From positions 163,305-227,304 of the forward strand of contig JAUXYA010000024.1 of assembly GCA_030684405.1 (NCBI GenBank): a stretch of 64,000 nucleotides of DNA. The letters are read 5' to 3'. This stretch comes from Burkholderiales bacterium (lineage in GTDB: Bacteria > Pseudomonadota > Gammaproteobacteria > Burkholderiales > SG8-41). Position 1 is the first letter of the stretch. Every line of letters starts with the position of its first letter. Below the pieces are notes generated by a model. The model was not told the DNA's origin and ran no database searches. It saw only the letters and a list, made by a program, of their open reading frames with translations. This document shows positions 53,546 through 61,420 of this stretch, piece after piece. The position numbers were made by a program, and so were the translations under genes.

Positions 53546-53573
53546 ATAACGGCAGGAAAGTCCGTGCGCTTTA
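53546..53573 (-). promoter_or_regulatory. candidate sigma-28 (FliA) promoter of the degenerate GGDEF/EAL operon
   Basis: Minus strand: CTAAAG with TAAA at 53573-53570, 16 bases, then GCCGTTAT (53553-53546), seven of eight matches to GCCGTTAA. Same spacing as the motA and flagellin candidates. The ATG at 53493 is 52 bases further on. Confidence 0.62.
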
Positions 53574-53611
53574 GCGCGCCGGTGCGCTGGTAAAGAACCG
53601 AAAGCTGTGGA

Positions 53612-53860
53612 TCACTTCCGGCAGGCGCTGCGGCCGTCGTTCCAGCCCATCATGTAATCTGCGTCCTCGCGGAAACGCCGCTCGTCGCGACGCTGGGATC
53701 GTCCGGCCGAAGCGCAGCCGTCGGCATGTCCCTGGCGGAAGGCGGGCGAATAGCCTGAAAGATTGAACCGCGGCTTTTCCTGTGGCGGCACGCTGCCGCA
53801 AGCCGCCACCAATAGCGCTGTGGCTAGCGCCGCGCCCGCGCGCAGTATCACGCCGCTCAT
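53612..53860 (-). CDS. small lipoprotein of unknown function
   Basis: 82 residues with lipobox ALLVAACGS (lipid cysteine at residue 21). The mature part contains FRQGHADGCASAG...DYMMGWNDGRSACRK, a pattern I recall from small proteobacterial lipoproteins without a defined role. Its ATG overlaps the stop of the upstream glycine-zipper gene by four bases, so they are one unit. Confidence 0.85.
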   Translation of the reverse strand: MSGVILRAGAALATALLVAACGSVPPQEKPRFNLSGYSPAFRQGHADGCASAGRSQRRDERRFREDADYMMGWNDGRSACRK

Positions 53861-54459
53861 TGCAGGGGCACCGGGCGGCCGTCACTGATGCGCACGCGCT
53901 GACCCTCGCCGAACTCAGCCCGCGTAGCCGCGAAAGTGCGCAGACTCCGATCATCCATGCGCACGCGAATCTCAAACTGCAGGTTCTTGTTCATGTTTTT
54001 CTTGAGTTCGTGTCCGGTGTAGGCGCTGGCACCTGTGCCAACCACGGTCACCGCCGTGCGCCCGTGGTCGCCGCCCTCCTGCTTGCCGAGTATGCCACCG
54101 ACCACGCTGCCGGCAACCGCGCCAGCCCCGGATTCCTGCCCCGCAGCTTCAACCGTACGCACCGATTCGACAACACCGCAGCTTGCACAGGGTGCGCCAG
54201 GCGCTTCCGCCGATCCGCGCGACACCGAAGGCGCGGCGGGCGACGTCTTGCGGGCAGCAGGCATAGGAGGCGCCGGAGGGGCATCGATCGCGGAAGGCGG
54301 GCCGACGGGCTTCGACTGCGCGCCGGGCAGCAGGCCGCTCATTGCAGCAATGCCCAGCATGCTGGCAATGATCACGGCGATGCCGGCAATCAGCAATGTC
54401 GGATACAGCAATGGCGGGACATTGCGCGCTGATGGATGCAATTCGTGGAATTGAGTCAT
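53857..54459 (-). CDS. glycine-zipper 2TM-type membrane protein
   Basis: 200 residues. One N-terminal membrane helix (LLYPTLLIAGIAVIIASML), a Pro/Ala-rich linker, then a glycine zipper (GAGAVAGSVVGGILGKQEGG, VVGTGASAYTGHELKKN) of the 17-kDa-antigen/SlyB type, and a beta-rich C-terminus (FEIRVRMDDRSLRTF). Probably an envelope-structure protein. The region upstream (54460-54684) is AT-rich and must carry its promoter. Confidence 0.85.
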   Translation of the reverse strand: MTQFHELHPSARNVPPLLYPTLLIAGIAVIIASMLGIAAMSGLLPGAQSKPVGPPSAIDAPPAPPMPAARKTSPAAPSVSRGSAEAPGAPCASCGVVESVRTVEAAGQESGAGAVAGSVVGGILGKQEGGDHGRTAVTVVGTGASAYTGHELKKNMNKNLQFEIRVRMDDRSLRTFAATRAEFGEGQRVRISDGRPVPLQ

Positions 54460-54559
54460 GGCATCTGCTCCAGTTGGACAAGCGGTCGGTCCGAACCTGC
54501 CGAACGCAGCCGCAGCTCATCCAACGCAAGAGCAATGCCAATAAAAAATCTTTTTAAAA

Positions 54560-54570
54560 CAATTACTTAT
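54560..54570 (-). repeat. AT-rich element, copy 2 (one mismatch)
   Basis: CAATTACTTAT on the plus strand, i.e. ATAAGTAATTG on the minus strand, then TTTTAAAAAG, like the copies at 26328 and 61394 (ATAAGTATTTG then T/A-rich). Sits in the leader of the glycine-zipper gene. Confidence 0.5.
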
Positions 54571-54684
54571 AAAACAACTCGTGGAGAAACCGTCTCCAAC
54601 AGGCGACGCCGCGCGAGCCGTCTCTCACAACTTATTGATTCCTTTTGAAATCCGCCAGTCGGCTGGTGGCGACGCAGCAGTCCT

Positions 54685-56058
54685 TCAGACGCGCACCGGC
54701 TTGAACAGGCGCGGATCGAGCTGATGGCGCTGCAGCAGCTTGTAGAACTCGGTACGGTTGCGCTTGGCCAGCCGCGAGGCCTGGGTCACATTGCCATCAG
54801 TGATCTTCAGCAGCTGCGCGAGGTAATCGCGCTCGAACTTGCGCCGCGCCTGCTCAAAGGACGCGAACTCGGTCTGTTCGCGCTGGATCGCCTGCTGCAC
54901 CAGGCTTGCCGGGATCAGCGGCGTGGTGGACAGCGCGACCGACTGCTCAAGCACGTTGTAGAGCTGGCGCACATTGCCCGGCCAGGACGCCGCCACCAAC
55001 TGCTCGACGGCCTCCGGTGCCAGGCCGCTGACGCCTTTGCGGTAACGCGCGGCCAGTTCGCCGAGAAAATACCCTGCGAGCAGCGGAATGTCTTCGCGCC
55101 GCTCGGCCAGCGACGGCAGTGCCAGCGACACCACCTTCAGCCGGTAATAAAGGTCCTCGCGGAAATTGCCCGCCGCCATCTCGGCTTCGAGATCGCGATG
55201 GGTTGCCGAAATCACGCGCACGTCGATGGGTGTGTTCTGCAGGCCGCCCACCGGGCGCACCTGCCTCTCCTGCAGCACGCGCAGCAGCTTGACCTGCAGC
55301 GCCTGCGGCATGTCGCCGATCTCGTCGAGCAGCAGCGTGCCGCCGTCGGCGGCAAGGAACAGGCCGCGGTTGTCGCGCACCGCGCCGGTGAAGGCACCCT
55401 TGACGTGACCGAAGAGCTCGGACTCAAGCAGGGGCTCCGGTATCGCGCCGCAGTTGATCGCGACAAAGGGCCGGTCGCGGCGCGGACTCGCCGCGTGCAC
55501 GGCGCGCGCCAGCAGCTCCTTGCCAGTGCCGGACTCACCGCGAATCATCACTGCGGCATCGCCGGCGGCCACCAGCCGCGCCTTCGCCAGCACCTCTTCC
55601 ATCGCCGGATTGCGGGTGATGATCGCCTTGCGCCAGGTTCCGTCGTCAGCACCCGGAGCGTCCGGCGCGCCGGAAACGGCCAGCGCGCGCTCGATCTCGT
55701 CGAGCAGTGCCTTGGCGTCGAAAGGCTTGGTCAGGTAGCCGAAAACCCCGCCCTTCACCGCCGCCACGGCGTCGGGAATCGTGCCGTGCGCGGTGAGGAT
55801 AATCACCGGCAGCGCCGGGTTTTCAGCGCGAATCGCCTCGAACAATGCAATGCCGTCCATGCCGCCCATCTGCAGGTCGGTCACCACCACGCCCGGCCGC
55901 GACACCGCAAGCTGCGCCAGCGCGCGTTCGCCGCTGTCGGCGACTGTCACACCATAACCCGCAGCTTCGAGCCGCAGCTGCATCAGGCGCAACAGACCCG
56001 GGTCGTCATCCACCACCAGTATGCGGGCCGCGCCCGCCGTCTTTACTTTCATGTCCAT
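54685..56058 (-). CDS. glrR: GlrR/QseF-type sigma-54-dependent response regulator
   Basis: 457 residues: receiver ([15 protein letters not shown], acceptor aspartate in [10 protein letters not shown], lysine in YLTKPF), AAA+ domain (Walker [15 protein letters not shown], Walker [11 protein letters not shown]) and C-terminal Fis-type HTH ([19 protein letters not shown]). In enterobacteria GlrR controls envelope functions (glmY). Here it follows the matching kinase and lipoprotein genes, as in the qseE-qseG-qseF order. Confidence 0.93.
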   Translation of the reverse strand: MDMKVKTAGAARILVVDDDPGLLRLMQLRLEAAGYGVTVADSGERALAQLAVSRPGVVVTDLQMGGMDGIALFEAIRAENPALPVIILTAHGTIPDAVAAVKGGVFGYLTKPFDAKALLDEIERALAVSGAPDAPGADDGTWRKAIITRNPAMEEVLAKARLVAAGDAAVMIRGESGTGKELLARAVHAASPRRDRPFVAINCGAIPEPLLESELFGHVKGAFTGAVRDNRGLFLAADGGTLLLDEIGDMPQALQVKLLRVLQERQVRPVGGLQNTPIDVRVISATHRDLEAEMAAGNFREDLYYRLKVVSLALPSLAERREDIPLLAGYFLGELAARYRKGVSGLAPEAVEQLVAASWPGNVRQLYNVLEQSVALSTTPLIPASLVQQAIQREQTEFASFEQARRKFERDYLAQLLKITDGNVTQASRLAKRNRTEFYKLLQRHQLDPRLFKPVRV

Positions 56059-56106
56059 GAGTGCCTTTACATTGATCCTTGAATGTCGCAGCGGTTTTCG
56101 CCACAG

Positions 56107-56598
56107 CTATTTTTTCCGCGGTGCTTTGTCCTCACGGCCCGTCATACTCCGCTCCAGCGACAGCAGCGCATCAAGCTTCTGCTGCAGTCCATGCGCCCCG
56201 GCTTCGAGCCGGCGCTGCTCCTGCAGGAAGGCCGTCATCAGCAGCGCCAGTCCGCGCAACCCCCCGTCAGCGCTGCGCGTCACCGGCTCCAGCAGTTCCA
56301 GCGCGCGCGCATCGTCGCCCACTGCTGCGCCGGGCAGTGTCAGCAGCATCGCATAACGCAGTCGGGCGGCGTCGCCACGCGATCGCGCCAGCGCGCGCCG
56401 TGCCGATTCCTGCTCGCGCGCCAGTTCTGGCCCCGACAGCTGGCGCGCCCGTGCATAAAAGGCCAATGCACGCGCAGATTCAGCTTCCTCGGCGCGCACA
56501 TCCTCGACTGGCGGAACCGTGGCTTCGGGCGCCTCGACGCCGCGCGGAGAGCTGCAGCCTGCAAGCAGCAAGAGCAATGCGGTCCACAATAGCCTCAT
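56107..56598 (-). CDS. QseG-like lipoprotein of the GlrK/GlrR system
   Basis: 163 residues with lipobox LLLLLAGCSS (lipid cysteine at residue 15). The mature part is helical (RALAFYARARQLSGPELAREQ), resembling QseG/YfhG in size and location between the kinase and the regulator. In E. coli QseG interacts with the QseE/GlrK kinase. Start overlaps the glrK stop by four bases. Homology is inferred mostly from context. Confidence 0.75.
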   Translation of the reverse strand: MRLLWTALLLLLAGCSSPRGVEAPEATVPPVEDVRAEEAESARALAFYARARQLSGPELAREQESARRALARSRGDAARLRYAMLLTLPGAAVGDDARALELLEPVTRSADGGLRGLALLMTAFLQEQRRLEAGAHGLQQKLDALLSLERSMTGREDKAPRKK

Positions 56599-58037
56599 GC
56601 CTGCACCCCCTGCCGCAGCGGCAACCTGACGCGCAGGCGCGCGCCCGACTGCCGCGGCTCGTCAACAACCTCGACGGTGCCGCCATGCGCCTGCGCGTAG
56701 TCGCGCACCACCGACAGACCGATTCCTGACCCGCGCAGCGGTCCGCCGGCCAGGCTGCGACCGCGGAAGAAAGGATCAAACACCCGCTCGCGCTCCGTCG
56801 GTGGTATGCCCGGCCCCGAATCGGAGACATCGAGTACCGCATGCTCCCCATCGCGGCGCACCTCGACCTCGATGACGCTGCTCTCAGGCGAAAACTTCAC
56901 GGCATTGGACAGCAGGTTGTCGAGCATGATGCGCAGTTTCTCCGGATCAGCTTCGAGAGTGATGTCCTCGACTTGCGGCGCCACACGCAGCGCCCGTGCC
57001 CGCAGCGCGAGGTTCTGGTCGTCGAGCACACGGGCGACCACACGGCGCACTTCAACCCGCGAGAAGCGCATCGCGCTGCGGTGGTATTCCGCGGCGCCGT
57101 AGGACAAGAGGTCCTCGATCAGGCGCTGCAATTCTATACTGTTGGCCCTCAGGATTTCCGCCACCTCCTGCTGCTCGGGCGTCAGCTTGCCCAGCGCCTC
57201 TTCGGACAGCAGTTCCGAACCTTCGCGCAGCGCGGTCAGCGGCGTCTTCAGCTCGTGCGAAACCTGGCGCAGGAAGCGGTTCTTCTGCTGCTCGAGTTCG
57301 TTCAACCGGTGGCGCAGCCACTCGATGCGACGGCCGACCATCTGCAGGTCACGCGGCCCACTGACGCCGACCGGCGCCGAGAAATCACCGATACCCAGGC
57401 GACGGATCGCAGCGTCAATCTGACGGATCGGCCGCGCGATCAGCACCGTGAAACCCGCCGCAAGCAGCAGCGCGACCGGCACCAGCGCCAGCATCTGCCA
57501 GAAGGTGATGACCTGCGCCCGCGCCGCGGTCTCGCGCATCGCCTCGACCTCGCGGTCGATCAGGCGGTCGCCGCGCTCGATGATGCCGCGCGCGAGTTCG
57601 TCGAGGCGCGTGAAGGACTCCGTCGCACGGCGCAGTGCGGCGCCGCCTGCGGAACTGCTCAGCATCGCATGGATCGCCATTTCCCCGAGCACTATTTCGT
57701 CGAGCGCAGTCCGCTGCTCGGCATCGAAGGGCAAGGCAGCGAACTCGGAGGCGACTTTCAGAAACGCCGCGCGGTTGGAGTCGTAGGCGTCGAGCAGTGA
57801 GCGGTCGCCGAGGATTGCCATCTGCCGCGCGTTGCGCTCCAGCGCGCCGAGGAGTTCCGCCAGCCGCCGGCTCGTCTGCGTCGACTGCACCGCCTGCTGC
57901 ACCGCGAGCTGGCTGCGACTGGCAAACTGGTTGATCGACACCGCATTGTTGACCAGCGCGAGGATCAGCGGCAATGCCACCATGGCGAAACCGACGACCA
58001 GCAGCCGGGGAAAGGAATTGGGTTGCAGTAACCGCAT
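56595..58037 (-). CDS. glrK: GlrK/QseE-type membrane sensor histidine kinase
   Basis: 480 residues. Two membrane helices (LLVVGFAMVALPLILALVNN near the start, MLALVPVALLLAAGFTVLIA near 195) enclose a helical periplasmic domain; HAMP, then HisKA (RFLRQVSHELKTPLTALREG) and the ATP domain (DNLLSNAVKF, VSDSGPGIPP, GSGIGLSVVRDYA). Expected to phosphorylate the GlrR-type regulator two genes downstream. Confidence 0.92.
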   Translation of the reverse strand: MRLLQPNSFPRLLVVGFAMVALPLILALVNNAVSINQFASRSQLAVQQAVQSTQTSRRLAELLGALERNARQMAILGDRSLLDAYDSNRAAFLKVASEFAALPFDAEQRTALDEIVLGEMAIHAMLSSSAGGAALRRATESFTRLDELARGIIERGDRLIDREVEAMRETAARAQVITFWQMLALVPVALLLAAGFTVLIARPIRQIDAAIRRLGIGDFSAPVGVSGPRDLQMVGRRIEWLRHRLNELEQQKNRFLRQVSHELKTPLTALREGSELLSEEALGKLTPEQQEVAEILRANSIELQRLIEDLLSYGAAEYHRSAMRFSRVEVRRVVARVLDDQNLALRARALRVAPQVEDITLEADPEKLRIMLDNLLSNAVKFSPESSVIEVEVRRDGEHAVLDVSDSGPGIPPTERERVFDPFFRGRSLAGGPLRGSGIGLSVVRDYAQAHGGTVEVVDEPRQSGARLRVRLPLRQGVQA

Positions 58038-58072
58038 GCCGAGGCACAGCCTTCGCTGCGCAGCCTCAGACC

Positions 58073-58669
58073 TTAAGCACCCTGCCGGTTTCTGTTCTCA
58101 AGCAGCTTGATCAAGCCATCGATGCCGGAGCGGCCGATCTCCGAATTGAACTGGCCACGATAACTGATCACCAGGCTCGCATTTTCGGCAACGATATCGG
58201 TGACTTTCCACTGCTTGTCGGTGAGCGTCATCCGATAGTCAATGGAAATCGGTGGACGTCCCGGCTCAGTTACCACCGTGCGCACGGTCGTGAAGTCGTC
58301 GCCGGGCTTCAGCTGCAGCGGCCTGACCTCGATCTTGCGGTCCACGCCGGTGGCTTCGGCCAGCGCCGCGGTGTAAGTGCGGACCAGCAGTGTGCGGAAC
58401 GCGTTCTCGAGGGCAGTGCGCTGGGCCGGCGTCGCGCTGCGCCAGGAGACGCCCATCGCAAGCTGGGTCATCGTGCGGAAATCAAAATGCGGCAGCACCC
58501 TCTTCTCGGCGGTCTCTTCGAGCAAGCGCCGATCCTTGTTCTGCTTGAGTATGGCCAGCACCTCTTCGACGGTGGTCTTTACCAGCACGTCAGGTGCGGT
58601 CTGCGCATGGGCCACCGGCAGCAGCAGGCTGGAAGCCAGCATCAAAAGTGCGGCTATGGCGTTTTTCAT
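58073..58669 (-). CDS. mlaC: MlaC/Ttg2D family periplasmic phospholipid-binding protein
   Basis: 198 residues with a signal peptide (ALLMLASSLLLPVAHAQ). The mature part contains VLPHFDFRTMTQLAMGVSWR and WKVTDIVAENASLVISYRGQF, the MlaC fold that shuttles phospholipids between outer and inner membrane. The partners mlaA, D, E and F are not in this window; instead it lies 36 bases upstream of glrK and may share its transcript. Confidence 0.93.
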   Translation of the reverse strand: MKNAIAALLMLASSLLLPVAHAQTAPDVLVKTTVEEVLAILKQNKDRRLLEETAEKRVLPHFDFRTMTQLAMGVSWRSATPAQRTALENAFRTLLVRTYTAALAEATGVDRKIEVRPLQLKPGDDFTTVRTVVTEPGRPPISIDYRMTLTDKQWKVTDIVAENASLVISYRGQFNSEIGRSGIDGLIKLLENRNRQGA

Positions 58670-58906
58670 GTTTTTGTCATCCCTTGTGAGTCACAGGCAT
58701 CAAGATACCTTACCCGCGTTAGGCCGCACCATGGGATGAATGTTCCACGCCGGGCACCGCAATTCACGAAAAATCAGGTTAAAAATCACGATTTGACGCG
58801 GCTGGAGTCGCCGGGCCCGTTGGCTCGGGCATCACCGCGTCGCCGCGAGGAGACAGTATCGCCGTTTGTTATGATCGCCACCCGATCAACGCACAGGAAA
58901 CATCCA
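58670..58906. other. divergent promoter region between mlaC and the fumarylacetoacetase-family gene
   Basis: No gene is supported. Starts of mlaC (minus) and the next gene (plus) point away from each other, so two promoters are expected; I could not assign -35/-10 elements with confidence. Confidence 0.4.
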
Positions 58907-59890
58907 GTGAAATTGCTGCGCTACAGCCTCAAAAATGAACCGCGCGCTCTGGCGCGCCTCGGCGTGCTGATCGCACCCGATCGCGTCGCCGATCTGCGCG
59001 GCGGATACGCGCTGCACCTGACGCAGCGCGCGGGCAATGCGCGCGGCCAGGAACTCGCCGCGATCTGGATGCCGCAGTACATCACGGAATTCCTGCATCT
59101 CGGTGAACAGGGCTGGATCGCACTCGCCGATGCCTACACTTTCCTCGCGGGTCTCGCCGTGGATGCGCCCGAAGCCACCGGGCTGCGCGGCGAGCCGCTG
59201 TTCCTGCCGCTCGCCGACTGCCGTGTCTATGCGCCCGTGCGTCCGTCGAAGCTGATCGCGGTCGGCCGCAACTATCCGGGGTACACGCAATTCCCGGGCA
59301 AGGCTCCGGGCAAGATTCCCACCGGCTTCATCAAAACGCTGTCGTCCATCGTCGGGCCGGGACGCGACATCGTCAAGCCGCGCATCACCCGTGCGCTGGA
59401 TTGCGAAACCGAACTCGCAGTGGTCATCGGCAAACGCTGCAAGGATGTGCCTGAAGAAAAAGCCTGGGACGTCATCGCCGGCTATACCATCCTCAACGAC
59501 ATCACCGCGCGTGACCTCGGCGCGCTGGAAAAGCAGGGCGGGCACATGTTCCTCGCCAAGACCTTCGACAGCTTCGCGCCGCTGGGGCCGTGGATGATCA
59601 CCCGCGACGCGATTCCCGACCCGATGCACCTGCGTATCCAGACCCGGGTCAACGGCGAAACGCGCCAGGACGGCAACACCCGCGACATGCTGTTCAGCAT
59701 CCCGCAGCTGGTTGCGCATTTTTCGCAGATCACGCTGATGCCGGGCGACATCATCGCCACCGGCTCGCCCGGAGGCGGTGCATTGGCTAATCCCGACTGG
59801 TACCTGAACGCCGGCGACGTCGTCGAATCGGAAGTCGAAGGCATCGGCATCCTCACCAACGGCGTGGTCGACGAGCCGCAACCGGCCTGA
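58907..59890 (+). CDS. fumarylacetoacetate hydrolase family protein
   Basis: 327 residues from the GTG at 58907, preferred for AGGAAA seven bases upstream; an ATG at 58871 is possible but lies before the conserved part. The open frame upstream to 57974 is not coding. FAH fold: KLIAVGRNYPGYTQF, metal ligands in DCETELAVVIGKRCK, YTILNDITARDL, and the C-terminal PGDIIATGSPGG. Members hydrolyse or hydrate acyl-pyruvates/oxalocrotonate-type compounds in aromatic degradation; the exact substrate is unknown. Confidence 0.92.
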   Translation: MKLLRYSLKNEPRALARLGVLIAPDRVADLRGGYALHLTQRAGNARGQELAAIWMPQYITEFLHLGEQGWIALADAYTFLAGLAVDAPEATGLRGEPLFLPLADCRVYAPVRPSKLIAVGRNYPGYTQFPGKAPGKIPTGFIKTLSSIVGPGRDIVKPRITRALDCETELAVVIGKRCKDVPEEKAWDVIAGYTILNDITARDLGALEKQGGHMFLAKTFDSFAPLGPWMITRDAIPDPMHLRIQTRVNGETRQDGNTRDMLFSIPQLVAHFSQITLMPGDIIATGSPGGGALANPDWYLNAGDVVESEVEGIGILTNGVVDEPQPA

Positions 59891-59894
59891 GGGC

Positions 59895-59917
59895 CGCGCG
59901 CCTCAGCGCGCGATTTT
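59895..59917. terminator. hairpin between convergent genes
   Basis: CGCGCGC (59895-59901), CTCA, GCGCGCG (59906-59912), then ATTTT, a good terminator for the plus-strand gene. The stop of the minus-strand dehydrogenase gene lies in the loop. Confidence 0.75.
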
Positions 59918-60970
59918 CGCGATCTTCAGATCACCTGCCAGCTGGTCGAGGGCTGCGAGCAGTGCCTCCGGCATCGGCACACCGTTTTTCTCGCGGTCAG
60001 CACGTGCGAGGTGTGTGCCCTCACCCGGCAAGCGGATGCGGTCAACATCGGGCAGGCGCTGTGAATTGCGGATATCACGGATCAGCGTGTCCATGCCCTG
60101 CTTGAATTCCTTCAGGTCCTGAAAGGCTTCGATGTTGATGGCGACGATGGCATGGCCGGTGTTGGTCTCGCTGGTGTCGTCGTTGTTGAAGTCGATGACG
60201 TCCTTGCCCATCGCCGCGCCGTTGAGGTTGCCGGCAAGCATGCCGAGGACCAGCGCGAGGCCGTAACCCTTGTAGCCGCCGATCGGCAGCAGGAAACCTT
60301 CGTTCGCACGTTTCGGATCGGTCAGCGGATTGCCCTGGCGATCCATCATCCAGCCCTCGGGCATCATCTCGCCGCGCTGCGCCTTGGTCTTGACCTTGCC
60401 GTAGGCCGCAACGGTCGTCGCCATGTCGAGGATCACCGCCGGCTCTTCGCCCGCCGGCACCGCAACCGCGATCGGATTGGTCGACAGCAGCATGTCGAGT
60501 CCGCCCCAGGGCGGCAGGTGGTTGGCGCTGCCCACGGCCATGTAGAGGCCGATCATGTCCTGTGCCAGCGGCATCGTCGCGTAGAGCGAGGCCGGGCCGG
60601 CGTGATTGCTCCAGCGCGCACCGACCCAGGCCACGCCCGCGGTCTTCGCCTTCTCGATCGCCTTCTCGGCAGCGAACTTCATCACCAGATGGCCCATGCC
60701 GTTGTCACCGTTGACCAGCGCCATGCCCGCCAGCTCACGCTCGACGCGGATATTGGGCTTCACGTTGACCGCGCCGCCCTTGATGCGACGGATGTACTGC
60801 GGCAGACGAAACACGCCGTGCCCCTCGGAACCGTTGATGTCGGCCTGCGCCATCAGCTGCGCAATGGTCTTCGCGTCCTCGCGTGGCACCGCGACCGCCT
60901 CGAAGGCGGCAGCGATGAATGCCCGCAGTTGATCACCCGCAACCCGTTGCTGCCGCTTCTGTTCAGCCAT
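59903..60970 (-). CDS. Ldh-family (malate/L-lactate/ureidoglycolate-type) NAD(P)-dependent dehydrogenase
   Basis: 355 residues from the ATG at 60970. The family is distinct from classical Rossmann LDH/MDH; signs here are DINGSEGHGVFRLPQYIRRI, WSNHAGPASLYA, STNPIAVAVPAGEEP, and GGYKGYGLALVLGMLAG. Oxidises 2-hydroxy acids. Substrate unassigned. Last gene of the crotonase-CaiB-epimerase run; overlaps the VOC gene by eight bases. Confidence 0.92.
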   Translation of the reverse strand: MAEQKRQQRVAGDQLRAFIAAAFEAVAVPREDAKTIAQLMAQADINGSEGHGVFRLPQYIRRIKGGAVNVKPNIRVERELAGMALVNGDNGMGHLVMKFAAEKAIEKAKTAGVAWVGARWSNHAGPASLYATMPLAQDMIGLYMAVGSANHLPPWGGLDMLLSTNPIAVAVPAGEEPAVILDMATTVAAYGKVKTKAQRGEMMPEGWMMDRQGNPLTDPKRANEGFLLPIGGYKGYGLALVLGMLAGNLNGAAMGKDVIDFNNDDTSETNTGHAIVAINIEAFQDLKEFKQGMDTLIRDIRNSQRLPDVDRIRLPGEGTHLARADREKNGVPMPEALLAALDQLAGDLKIAKIAR

Positions 60971-61388
60971 GGCTGTTGTCCTGATTGTTTTCTTCCAGCT
61001 CGACCAGTGCACCGAGGAAATCCCTGGGATGCACGAAGGCGATGCGCTCACCGTGCACGTTGAGCTGCACGCGGCCTTCGCCGAGCACCTGCACGCCGGC
61101 GGCGCCGAGTTCCTGCGTCGTCTGCGCGACGTCGTCGACACCGAGGCAGAAATGGTGGATGCCGCCCTTCGGATTGCGCTCGAGGAATTTTGCCACCGGC
61201 GAATCCGGCCGCGACGGTTCCATCAATTCGATCTTCGCATTGCCGAGATCGACATAGGTCATGCGCACGCCCTGCTCTTCATTGACCTTGATCGCGCCGG
61301 CACTGAGCCCGTAAGTCGCCTCGAGCTTGCGCAGCGCCGCCGCAAGGTCGGGCACGACGATCGAGACATGGCTGAGACCCGTGATCAT
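60963..61388 (-). CDS. VOC-superfamily protein, methylmalonyl-CoA epimerase-like
   Basis: 141 residues. LSHVSIVVPDLAAALRKLE, GIHHFCLGVDD and the terminal GALVELEE are the metal-ligand regions of VOC epimerases (His, His, Glu). Size and layout match methylmalonyl-CoA epimerase, but the context suggests any 2-substituted acyl-CoA could be the substrate. Preceded by the AT-rich element (61394-61404). Confidence 0.85.
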   Translation of the reverse strand: MITGLSHVSIVVPDLAAALRKLEATYGLSAGAIKVNEEQGVRMTYVDLGNAKIELMEPSRPDSPVAKFLERNPKGGIHHFCLGVDDVAQTTQELGAAGVQVLGEGRVQLNVHGERIAFVHPRDFLGALVELEENNQDNSHG

Positions 61389-61393
61389 GATCT

Positions 61394-61420
61394 ATAAGTA
61401 TTTGATTTTAAATAACTTTT
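61394..61420 (+). repeat. AT-rich intercistronic element, copy 3
   Basis: ATAAGTATTTG (61394-61404) then ATTTTAAATAACTTTTTC on the plus strand. Lies in the gap between the CoA-transferase stop and the epimerase start, in the opposite orientation to those genes. See copies at 26328 and 54560. Confidence 0.55.

Noticed and set aside
57974..58906. Open frame extending the FAH-family gene far upstream
   Set aside because: It runs antisense through mlaC and part of glrK; conserved FAH sequence and a ribosome site begin only at 58907.
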